In this document: positions 48,559 through 56,297 of the stretch, piece after piece | Position numbering within the stretch: the first letter of the stretch is position 1 | Layout: each line of letters opens with the position of its first letter | From: DAOPJM01 sp964490325 | GTDB taxonomy: Bacteria; Bacillota; Clostridia; Christensenellales; CAG-138 | Direction of reading: 5' to 3' | Assembly (NCBI GenBank): GCA_964490325.1 | Contig: CAZBBX010000008.1 | Span: 1 to 64,000 of the forward strand | DNA length: 64,000 bases | Made by a program: the position numbers and the translations under genes | Notes under the pieces: model-generated | Seen by the model: only the letters and a program-made list of their open reading frames with translations | Told to the model about the DNA's origin: nothing | The model's database searches: none

Positions 48559-50505
48559 ATGAAGAAAGCCTTAGCGCTTATTCTCTCCCTGGCGATGGTT
48601 CTCTGTTTGATCCCATCGCTTACCATGGCGCGGATCGAATCACCATGGTATAGAGTGGGATACTCCTATACCGACGACAGCAATAGGGTGATCGACGGCA
48701 AGGACTGTGTGGCCATCGATGTATACTGCTTGCTGCCCGAAGGCTATCGGTTCAGCTCCGGTCACATCGATATCAGCTATGACGCGGACAAGCTGACCTA
48801 TGTGTGCAACTCGCAGGATCAGGGGGTCTACTCCTTGGGCGAGGAGAATCCTTGGCAGATCAACACTGAGGAAGCCGGCATCATCCGCGCGGCTGCCGCC
48901 ACGGGAGTTGGCGCCACGTTCGAGGCGGGCACCATCTTCACCCTGTACTTTGAATACGATCTCGAGTGGGGCGAAGTGACCGAGCTGTTTGTCGGCAACG
49001 AATACCTGAGCATGGTAGACGCCGACGAGGCGATCGTGGACGAGTCTGCGTATGGCGTGAACACCATGAGCGGATACATTGTCTGCGGTCATTACGAGGA
49101 TGTTATCCTGTACGGCAACGATGAGAACGGGTATGACATTCTTGTTGACCTGTACACGGATGCGGACGGCAAGCTGATCGAAGTGGAATACATGGGCGAC
49201 GCTCCCGAGGGCGCTTCCTATGTGGACAGCTGCTACAAGTATAATGTTTACATCGAAGGGCTCGATCAGTATGGTCTGAGCAGCTTCAAGGCGGACATTG
49301 TGTACGATGATGACGCGCTGCGCTATGTGGCCAATTCGCAGGATATGGGCGTTTATACCTATGGCGAGGAGCAGCCGCTGAACATCAATCCCGCAACGGA
49401 CGGCCACATCCTTGTAAACGGCGCCTTTGCACACGGTCAAAACTACAACGGCGCGCTGCTGACCGTCTACTTTGCCAATGCCGATGCGGGTATCCCGCAG
49501 GGGAACAGCACCCCGATCGATCCCTTCATGCTCTTTGAGTCCGACAGCGTCACTTTGGTGGATCTTGCGCAGGAGACTGAGCCTTTGATCCCGGACACGC
49601 TGTGGGGCTGCTATAGCCTCAGGGGATACATCAACATGGCGCCGGACTACTTCTACATTGCCGATAACGCCATCGTCTATGCGGACATGACCACCGAAGA
49701 GGACGGCAGCCATCTGCTCAAGTACGACATCGATGTGTCACGTCTGAATGGTTTTCAGATCAGCTCCCTGTCCATTGGCCTTGCCTACGACACGGAAGCC
49801 CTGACCTATGTCCGCTATGAGAGCGCCTTTGAATGGCAGATCAATGCCACCATCGAAGGCGGTATGCTGGCCGCTGCTGCCACGGGCGAACCCGTTCTTG
49901 AGGGCAACCCCGTTTTGTCGCTCTACTTCGAGGTCTCCAAGGACATCGAAGAAGACACGATCCTGCCTGTGACCTTCACCAAGACCAAGCTGGGTCTGTG
50001 CGATGCGGATAACGCCATCATCGACGAAGAAGGCTACTCGGTCGGCGGCGTGGACGGCACTGTGACGGTGCATGTCTATACAGCGGATCTTGAGGCGGCC
50101 TTGGCTGACGCCGCAGAGTACATGGCAAGCGACGCCTTCAGCGCCCTGACCGCTGAGGATCAGCAGGCTTGGAACGACGCCGTAGCAGCCGCTGTCGCGG
50201 TTCTCAACGACCCGACCCATACGCAGAACGAAGTGGACGATGCGCTGGCAGTTCTTGAAGGTCTGCCCCGCACGGAGCCCCTTAAGCCGCTGTACGGCGA
50301 TGCGGACTGCAACGGCGAGGTCACCTCGGCGGACGCCGCTGCAGTGCTGCGCTACACGGTCAAGCTGCAAGAGCTCAGTGAGCAGGGTCTGATCAACGGC
50401 GACGTCGACGGCGTGCCGAAGGTCACCTCTGCGGACGCGGCCTGCATCCTGCGCTGGACGGTTAAGATCATCACCGTCTTCCCCATCGAAGAAATGCAGC
50501 CGTAA
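48559..50505 (+). CDS. Secreted protein with three cohesin-like modules, FIVAR and dockerin
   Basis: A 648-residue exported scaffold-like protein. Residues 1-24 are a Sec signal peptide. Three beta-sandwich, cohesin-like modules (about 27-176, 178-357, 362-505) repeat motifs such as ISYDADKLTYV/IVYDDDALRYV/LAYDTEALTYV. Then comes a FIVAR-like helix bundle (507-572) and a dockerin (579-643, loops GDADCNGEV and DVDGVPKVT). No enzyme domain. It is related to the protein at 11433 (same FIVAR-dockerin tail and a similar cohesin-like segment). It carries both halves of a cohesin-dockerin pair, so it might assemble with itself or with those neighbours; inference. Confidence 0.88.
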   Translation: MKKALALILSLAMVLCLIPSLTMARIESPWYRVGYSYTDDSNRVIDGKDCVAIDVYCLLPEGYRFSSGHIDISYDADKLTYVCNSQDQGVYSLGEENPWQINTEEAGIIRAAAATGVGATFEAGTIFTLYFEYDLEWGEVTELFVGNEYLSMVDADEAIVDESAYGVNTMSGYIVCGHYEDVILYGNDENGYDILVDLYTDADGKLIEVEYMGDAPEGASYVDSCYKYNVYIEGLDQYGLSSFKADIVYDDDALRYVANSQDMGVYTYGEEQPLNINPATDGHILVNGAFAHGQNYNGALLTVYFANADAGIPQGNSTPIDPFMLFESDSVTLVDLAQETEPLIPDTLWGCYSLRGYINMAPDYFYIADNAIVYADMTTEEDGSHLLKYDIDVSRLNGFQISSLSIGLAYDTEALTYVRYESAFEWQINATIEGGMLAAAATGEPVLEGNPVLSLYFEVSKDIEEDTILPVTFTKTKLGLCDADNAIIDEEGYSVGGVDGTVTVHVYTADLEAALADAAEYMASDAFSALTAEDQQAWNDAVAAAVAVLNDPTHTQNEVDDALAVLEGLPRTEPLKPLYGDADCNGEVTSADAAAVLRYTVKLQELSEQGLINGDVDGVPKVTSADAACILRWTVKIITVFPIEEMQP

Positions 50506-50532
50506 GGCCTCTTTCAAAGGTATATCCCGCAA

Positions 50533-50557
50533 GGGAGCCACAATGGCTCCCTTTTTT
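50533..50557 (+). terminator. Terminator of the cohesin/dockerin gene (copy 1)
   Basis: Perfect stem GGGAGCCA/TGGCTCCC with a CAA loop, then TTTTTT. Confidence 0.95.
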
Positions 50558-50593
50558 GTGGGCGTCAGGGGGCTTTTACGGGTCGGGGCAGCA

Positions 50594-50792
50594 GTCAAGC
50601 TGCAAGAGCTCAGCGAGCAGGGTCTGATCAATGGCGACGTCGACGGCGTGCCGAAGGTCACCTCTGCGGACGCGGCCTGCATCCTGCGCTGGACGGTTAA
50701 GATCATCACCGTCTTCCCCATCGAAGAAATGCAGCCGTAAGGCCTCTTTCAAAGGTATATCCCGCAAGGGAGCCACAATGGCTCCCTTTTTT
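50594..50792 (+). repeat. Tandem partial duplication of the dockerin 3' end and its terminator
   Basis: About 198 bp identical, except for two silent changes seen, to 50359-50557, at an offset of 235 bp. It contains the second half of the dockerin, the stop codon and a second copy of the terminator (50768-50792). It lacks the first dockerin loop, signal peptide and a promoter, so it is a remnant rather than a gene. Confidence 0.93.
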
Positions 50793-50949
50793 GTTGCGCG
50801 AAACCTTGCTGTCGGTGCGGGTCTGCCGCCGCACAAATTTTCTCCCCCTTAAGGCGCAAGGCGACGGAGGAAAAGTTACACATCGTTCACAGCAGGGTCG
50901 CGCACGGGATGGTATAGTATATATGTAGTATTGTCGCTTGGAGGAACGG
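50793..50949 (+). promoter_or_regulatory. Promoter region of mreC-mreD-PBP2
   Basis: A TATAGT -10 candidate (50913-50918) lies 32 bp before the mreC start; no good -35 was found at the right spacing. Nothing else is recognised here. Confidence 0.4.
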
Positions 50950-51789
50950 ATGCGGAAGCTCTGGAAAAACCGACCCCTGTGGATCGCCTTGATCGCCCTG
51001 ATCCTTTTGGTGATCCTGACGGCCTTTACCCTGGGAGAGCGCAGCGAGGCGGGCGCCCAGTCGCTGTTTGCGCAGGCGGCTCTGCCTGTGCAGCGCTATG
51101 TTTCCGAGCTGACCGACAACGTGAGCGACTTTTTCACCCGCGTGTTCACCCCCTCCGCCTTGGAGGAGGAGAACGCCTATCTCAAGGCGCAGGTCAACGA
51201 GTATGCGCGCCTCACCGCGCTCTACGAGGAGACCGCCCGCGAGAATGCCCGCCTGAGCGAAATACTGGACTACAGCGCGCAGGATCCCAACGTACAGTTT
51301 TTGACCGCGTCCGTGGTGGCGCGCAGCACCAACGCCTATGTGGACACGCTGACGCTGAACGTAGGGCTGCGGCAGGGCGTTGCGGAGAAGATGGCCGTCA
51401 TTGCCCCCGGCGGCGTGGTGGGACGCGTCGTGGAGGTCGGCACCAACTGGTGCAAGGTCAAGACGCTGCTAAACGACGACCTGCGGCTGAGCGTTTTAGT
51501 CGAGAGCAGCCGCGACGAGGGGATGCTCGGCGGCTGCATTTGGTCGGGGGACACGATGGTGGGGCTGCAGCTGTACTATCTTCCCGCAAATGCGCAGCTC
51601 TCGGTGGGCGACACCATCGTCACCTCGGGCTTGGGCGGTCTGTTTCCCAAGGGACTGAAGGTCGGCACGGTGCTGTCCGTCAGCAGCGGCAGCGAGACCT
51701 ATGACGCCTGCGTGGTCAGCGAGGTGGATTTTGCGCATCTGGAGGAGGTCATGGTGGTGCTGGGCGTGAGCGAGGGAACGGGCGAATGA
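50950..51789 (+). CDS. mreC: Rod shape-determining protein MreC
   Basis: Bitopic membrane protein that scaffolds the cell-elongation complex in the periplasmic/extracytoplasmic space. The 279 residues comprise a short cytoplasmic tail, one transmembrane helix (about 9-27), a coiled coil (about 65-100, EEENAYLKAQVNEY) and the two beta-barrel MreC core domain with GVVGRVVEVG and the SGLGGLFPKGLKVG hallmark. ATG 50950 has GGAGG 6 nt before it; an upstream in-frame TTG overlaps this site. It overlaps mreD by ATGA. Confidence 0.97.
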   Translation: MRKLWKNRPLWIALIALILLVILTAFTLGERSEAGAQSLFAQAALPVQRYVSELTDNVSDFFTRVFTPSALEEENAYLKAQVNEYARLTALYEETARENARLSEILDYSAQDPNVQFLTASVVARSTNAYVDTLTLNVGLRQGVAEKMAVIAPGGVVGRVVEVGTNWCKVKTLLNDDLRLSVLVESSRDEGMLGGCIWSGDTMVGLQLYYLPANAQLSVGDTIVTSGLGGLFPKGLKVGTVLSVSSGSETYDACVVSEVDFAHLEEVMVVLGVSEGTGE

Positions 51790-52301
51790 AGAAGTGGCTG
51801 ACGCTCATTCTTCTGCTGCTTGCAGCTCTGCCGCTGGACTGCGCCATCCTGCCCGCCATAGCCCCCGCCGACATACGCCCCTTTGTGTCCTTGGCGCTGG
51901 TGCTTGCGGCAACGGCTCTGTTTTCGCCCCGTGAAGGGCTGCTTTTGAGCGTGCCTGCGGGTCTTGTGATCGACCTTGTCTGCAATCCCTACTGGGGACT
52001 GAGCGCGGCGCTGCTGCTCCTTTTGGTGATCCTTTTATCCCTGTTTCAAAAAAAGCAGCAGCCTAAGCCCCTTGTGCTTTTTTTGCTCTTTACGGCGCTG
52101 ACGCTCCTTAGTGAGCTTCTGTTGGCGGTGATAAGCGTGCTGCTTGGCGCACGCTTTCCCTTCCTGTATAAGATCCTGACCTACAGCCTGCCCTGCTCCC
52201 TGCTCACGGGTGGCTTGGCACTGGGGCTGTACGCCCTCATGCGTCCCCTGAAGAAGGGACAGCTTGGCCGCGGAAAGGAGGACGCGTATGAAAAAGGATA
52301 A
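51786..52301 (+). CDS. mreD: Rod shape-determining protein MreD
   Basis: Integral membrane partner of MreC. The 171-residue protein has five to six hydrophobic helices and the family PFVSLALVLA and GLVIDLVCNPYWGLSA segments (the latter the conserved D-x2-x-GxP/F-like motif region). It lies between mreC and PBP2, the classic order, with ATGA overlap upstream and a 14-bp overlap downstream. Confidence 0.94.
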   Translation: MKKWLTLILLLLAALPLDCAILPAIAPADIRPFVSLALVLAATALFSPREGLLLSVPAGLVIDLVCNPYWGLSAALLLLLVILLSLFQKKQQPKPLVLFLLFTALTLLSELLLAVISVLLGARFPFLYKILTYSLPCSLLTGGLALGLYALMRPLKKGQLGRGKEDAYEKG

Positions 52302-54807
52302 ACGTTGGCTGAACAGCCGCGCCATCCTGCTGACCGTGCTGCTTGTAGGCATGACCGTCCTGCTGTGCTATGGCCTTTGGAAGCTGACCATCAGCGACAC
52401 GGAGGCGTATCAGGCCGCCGTCAAGCAGACCAGTGAGGTGACGCTGTACCAGTCGGGACGGCGCGGCTCCATCGTGGACCGCAACGGCGTAGTGCTGGCG
52501 TATGACGAGACGACCTACAACGTGCTGTTCTACCGCGACCCCAACAACCGCACCCCCGTGGACAGTGCGCGCTATACCAACGCCCTCCTCCGTACGGTGG
52601 AGATCATCGAGGCGGGGGGAGGCAGCGTCATCGACAGCTTCTACATCCGCATGGAGCCGAACGGTACCTATGTATACGACTGGGGCACCGACTCTGAGAG
52701 CGCGGCGGCGGCGCGCAGGGAGCGCTTTGTCACCGCCTGCAATTTTTCAAACCCCGACCTGACGGCGGAGGAGGCCTACCTCATCCTGCGCGAAAGCTGG
52801 CAGATCCCCGACGATCTGCCCTTTGAGCAGGCCAAAAAGATCATGTCCATCCGTCAGGAGGCCATCCTCAACAGCTACCGCGCCTTTGAGGGCGTGGTCA
52901 TCGCCTACGATGTGTCGCTGGCGGTGGTGGCGGAGATCGACATGCTTGCCGACGAGCTGACGGGCGTCACCACGGAAAAGAGCAGCACCCGCGTCTATCC
53001 CTGCGGCACGACCGCCTGCCACCTGATCGGCTACCTTGGCAAGCAGGTGACCGGCGACATGACGAGCATCGGCTACAGCTTTTCCGATTTTGCCGCCTTC
53101 ACCGACCATGAGGAGACCAACAGCCTGCTGGATCTGGGCTACTCCTATTCCGACCTCATCGGCGTAGCGGGGGTGGAAAAGTCCATGGAGGCCTGCCTGA
53201 CCCCGCATCTGACCTCGCGGCAGGGGCAGACGCTGATCGAAAAGAAAAACAACGGCGCCATTGCCGACGTGCTGGGCGCTACCGCCGCCGAGGACGGTCT
53301 GACGGTGCAGCTCACCGTGGATATCGAGCTGCAAAAGGTCGTCGAGCAGGCGCTCATCGACAACATCGAAGCCACCCGTCAAAAGCAGGAGGCGAAGATC
53401 GCAGCAAACCCGCAGAAGTATCTGAAGCTCACCAACGACTTGGAGAGCATCCACACCGCCAACTCGGGCGCCATCGTGGTGATGGACGTCAACAGCGGCG
53501 AGGTGCTTGCCATGGCGTCCTATCCCAATTACGATCCCAACGTTTTTACCGACGGCATCAGCGACGAGGACTACGCCCTGCTCTTTGGCGAGGGCAGCAA
53601 CTCGCCCACGCTGAACCGCGCTATCGCTTCGCGCAACATGCCCGGCTCGGTGTTCAAGATGGCCACGGGCTTTGCGGGGCTGATGGAGGGGAAGATCACC
53701 ACCACGGAGACCATCTCCGACCACTCCCCCTACTACTACTTTGTCAGCGACCCCACCACCAAGGTCGAGCAGAACGCCCCCTCCTGCTGGACGAGCAACA
53801 CCGCAAGGCACGCGAACCTGACCCTCTCCCGCGCCATCACCGTCAGCTGCAACTACTACTTCTTCACCGTGGCGGACCGCGTGGGGGTTGATCGACTGGT
53901 CTACTGGGCGGGGCGGCTGGGGCTTTCGGGCACGACAGGCGTGGAGCTGCCGGGCGAGCTTAGCGTCTCCATCGGCGGACAAGCGGCGCGCTACGATTAC
54001 ACCAAGTCGCTCTCCGAGCAGTCCAGCTCCATCCCGCAGCTGATCTACAGGCAGATCTACAACCATCTGACAAGCATCATCTTGGAAGCGGGCGTGACCG
54101 CGACCAACGAGCAGCTGGTCAGCTGCGCCTCCCGCATCCTGCAGCTCCAGACGGGCGAGGTCAAGGAGCACGGCGCCGAGATCCGCAACATCCTGCGCGA
54201 CGAGCTGAACATCCCCATCGGCATTTCCCTGCTGCACACCGACTGGATCGTCACCCTGTCGACTTGGCTGGAGGAGCTGCGCTGGAAGCCCACCTATACC
54301 ATTCAGACGGGCATAGGACAGGGCGTCATGCTGCTGACCCCCATCTCGCTTGCGCGTTACGCGTCCACGCTTGCAAACCGCGGCACCGTCTATCAGGCCA
54401 CCGTGGTGGACGCCCTCTATAACGCGGACGGCAGCGTCTATGAGGAGAAAACGCCCACCGTTGTGGATCGCATCGACGCTCCCGACGAGTACTGGCAGGC
54501 GATCTTGGACGGTATGCAGGGCGTGGTCTCCCCCGAGGACGGCGGCACCGCGTCCAGCGTGTTCTCCGACGAGTTCACCGCCAAGTATCTGGATAAGATC
54601 ATCGGCAAGACGGGCACCGCGCAGACGGGCGCGTCCGACAGCAACATCGACATTGAAAACACCTGCTTCTTCATTGCCGTCACCCCCCGTGACAAGCCCG
54701 AGATCGCCATTGTGGTCTACATCCCCTATGGCCTGTCGGGCAGCTCGGGACACGTTGCCGTGGAGGAGATCGTTACCTACTGGTACGAAAGGGAGAACGC
54801 CGCATAA
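52288..54807 (+). CDS. mrdA: Penicillin-binding protein 2 (class B, elongation transpeptidase)
   Basis: Cross-links peptidoglycan during side-wall growth with MreC/MreD and a SEDS glycosyltransferase. The 839-residue product begins with one transmembrane helix (about 11-32), then a PBP dimer domain (about 55-320) and the transpeptidase domain with S454-x-x-K457 (SVFK), S520-C-N522 and K774-T-G776. An insert of roughly 100 residues between SxN and KTG (about 570-670) makes it longer than E. coli PBP2, as in many Clostridia. ATG 52288 has AAAGGAGG. Confidence 0.95.
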   Translation: MKKDKRWLNSRAILLTVLLVGMTVLLCYGLWKLTISDTEAYQAAVKQTSEVTLYQSGRRGSIVDRNGVVLAYDETTYNVLFYRDPNNRTPVDSARYTNALLRTVEIIEAGGGSVIDSFYIRMEPNGTYVYDWGTDSESAAAARRERFVTACNFSNPDLTAEEAYLILRESWQIPDDLPFEQAKKIMSIRQEAILNSYRAFEGVVIAYDVSLAVVAEIDMLADELTGVTTEKSSTRVYPCGTTACHLIGYLGKQVTGDMTSIGYSFSDFAAFTDHEETNSLLDLGYSYSDLIGVAGVEKSMEACLTPHLTSRQGQTLIEKKNNGAIADVLGATAAEDGLTVQLTVDIELQKVVEQALIDNIEATRQKQEAKIAANPQKYLKLTNDLESIHTANSGAIVVMDVNSGEVLAMASYPNYDPNVFTDGISDEDYALLFGEGSNSPTLNRAIASRNMPGSVFKMATGFAGLMEGKITTTETISDHSPYYYFVSDPTTKVEQNAPSCWTSNTARHANLTLSRAITVSCNYYFFTVADRVGVDRLVYWAGRLGLSGTTGVELPGELSVSIGGQAARYDYTKSLSEQSSSIPQLIYRQIYNHLTSIILEAGVTATNEQLVSCASRILQLQTGEVKEHGAEIRNILRDELNIPIGISLLHTDWIVTLSTWLEELRWKPTYTIQTGIGQGVMLLTPISLARYASTLANRGTVYQATVVDALYNADGSVYEEKTPTVVDRIDAPDEYWQAILDGMQGVVSPEDGGTASSVFSDEFTAKYLDKIIGKTGTAQTGASDSNIDIENTCFFIAVTPRDKPEIAIVVYIPYGLSGSSGHVAVEEIVTYWYERENAA

Positions 54808-54904
54808 AAGGCCGCCACAGACGGCTTTGATCTTTGCGGACAGCTGCGAGGCGGATCTTGGCTGAATATGTTTAAATTTATGTTTAAAATGTGCATCTTG
54901 CCGA

Positions 54905-54933
54905 TTGCATTTCAATAAATATTCGGCTATACT
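54905..54933 (+). promoter_or_regulatory. Promoter of the serine protease gene
   Basis: TTGCAT (54905-54910), 17 bp, TATACT (54928-54933), 37 bp before the ATG. Confidence 0.7.
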
Positions 54934-54970
54934 TGTAAGGTCATTAGTAGAACTTACAAGGAGACGACGT

Positions 54971-56173
54971 ATGAAACGCACTATTTCCGCTTTGTTGCTG
55001 CTTCTGCTTTGCCTTGGGCTGGCGTCCGGCTGCAAGAAAAGCTACACCGTACAGTTTGACCTAAACGGCGGTACTTTAATTTTTGGAGAGTTAGAACAGA
55101 TCGTTCCGGAGGGCGAAGCAGCGTCTGCGCCCTTGGCAGAAAACGGACGGCTGTCCTTAAGCTGGGACAAGGATTTTTCCAATATTCAGGATAACTGCAT
55201 CGTGACCGCCCAATGGGAAAAGGTGGCCATGGCGCAGACCGATCTTGCGGAATATGTGCAGCAGCGCACCGTAACGGTTTCGGTGCAAACGATCACCGGC
55301 AGCAGCTCCGTGGGCAGCGGCTTCTTTATCGACGATCAGGGCACCATCGTTACCAACTACCACGTTATCGACATGGGCTCGCAGATGTCCGTACAGGTCA
55401 GCGACAGCGGCAGCTACGACGTGGAGAAGATCATCGACTTTAGCCCCGTCTACGATCTTGCGATCCTGAAGATCGACATCACCGGCAATCCCTATCTTGA
55501 CATTCGAGAGACCCCCGCCAAGACCGGCGAGCAGGTGTATGCCGTAGGCAGCGCTTTGGGCGTTCTCACCGGCTCCTTTACCACGGGCACGATTTCCTCC
55601 GTTTCCCGCACGGTGGGGCTTATCGACTGCATTCAGATGGACGCGGCCATTTCCCACGGCAACAGCGGCGGTCCTCTGGTGGATGCGTACGGCGAGGTGG
55701 TGGGCATCAACACCTTTAGCTATACCAGCGGCGAGAGCCTGAACCTCGCCATCAAGCCCACGGTTCTTGATCGGCTCAGTCGGGACAAGAATTACACGGT
55801 GAATGATTTTCGCGAATGGTACAGCACTGAATCCTCTCGCTCCTACAGCCCCTACGACGGCGAAAACTTCTATTATTCCCTCATCAATACCTACCAGTAT
55901 ATAACGGGGAAGGAATGCATCCGCTCCATCGCCACCGACGGCGACTACAAAACCGGCTATCGGGACTGTATGCGGGGCTATGCCTACGATTACGACGTTG
56001 CAAGCTACGACAGTTACGTTGCCTACCTCAAGAGCATCGGCTTTGTGTTTGACCAGAGTGAGAACTTTGACGGCGGCATTTCCTACTATTACTACGACGA
56101 ACGGGAGGACGTGCAGGTCGATCTGTTCATCAGCAGCGATGAAAGCATACTGTTGATCTTCGTAACGGAGTAA
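54971..56173 (+). CDS. Trypsin-like (S1C) serine protease lipoprotein
   Basis: A 400-residue membrane-anchored protease. Signal peptide with lipobox LASGC (Cys21), then a short beta segment like a Listeria-Bacteroides repeat (YTVQFDLNGG, about 25-85), then a HtrA-like protease domain with H131 (NYHVID), D162 (YDLAIL) and S232 (GNSGGP). There is no PDZ domain; the C-terminal 130 residues are rich in Tyr/Asp and unrecognised. The triad is intact, so it should be active in envelope quality control or signalling. Confidence 0.92.
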   Translation: MKRTISALLLLLLCLGLASGCKKSYTVQFDLNGGTLIFGELEQIVPEGEAASAPLAENGRLSLSWDKDFSNIQDNCIVTAQWEKVAMAQTDLAEYVQQRTVTVSVQTITGSSSVGSGFFIDDQGTIVTNYHVIDMGSQMSVQVSDSGSYDVEKIIDFSPVYDLAILKIDITGNPYLDIRETPAKTGEQVYAVGSALGVLTGSFTTGTISSVSRTVGLIDCIQMDAAISHGNSGGPLVDAYGEVVGINTFSYTSGESLNLAIKPTVLDRLSRDKNYTVNDFREWYSTESSRSYSPYDGENFYYSLINTYQYITGKECIRSIATDGDYKTGYRDCMRGYAYDYDVASYDSYVAYLKSIGFVFDQSENFDGGISYYYYDEREDVQVDLFISSDESILLIFVTE

Positions 56174-56193
56174 CAGACAGGGTTTTCTATAAA

Positions 56194-56224
56194 GGGTCTG
56201 CCATTAACGGCAGATCCTTTTTTG
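56194..56224 (+). terminator. Terminator of the protease gene
   Basis: GGGTCTGCC/GGCAGATCC stem (one G-U) with TTTTTTT. A second hairpin CCACTCG/GCGAGTGG (56235-56253) and a GCGC stem followed by a T-run (to 56280) lie behind it, before the convergent gene. Confidence 0.85.
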
Positions 56225-56297
56225 TACAAGAAAACCACTCGTTAGGCGAGTGGTCGGCCGCGCAAGCGCGACTTTTTTTGTATGCGTTTTCCTTTGC

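Noticed and set aside
50543..50740. A 65-codon frame ending like the dockerin protein
   Set aside because: It is the tandem copy of the gene 3' end, with no signal peptide or ribosome-binding site and only half a dockerin.
52747..55035. A 762-codon open frame on the minus strand opposite PBP2
   Set aside because: It mirrors the GC-rich third-position pattern of PBP2, runs through the gene end, and has a low-complexity Gly/Val/Asp/His composition typical of antisense shadows.
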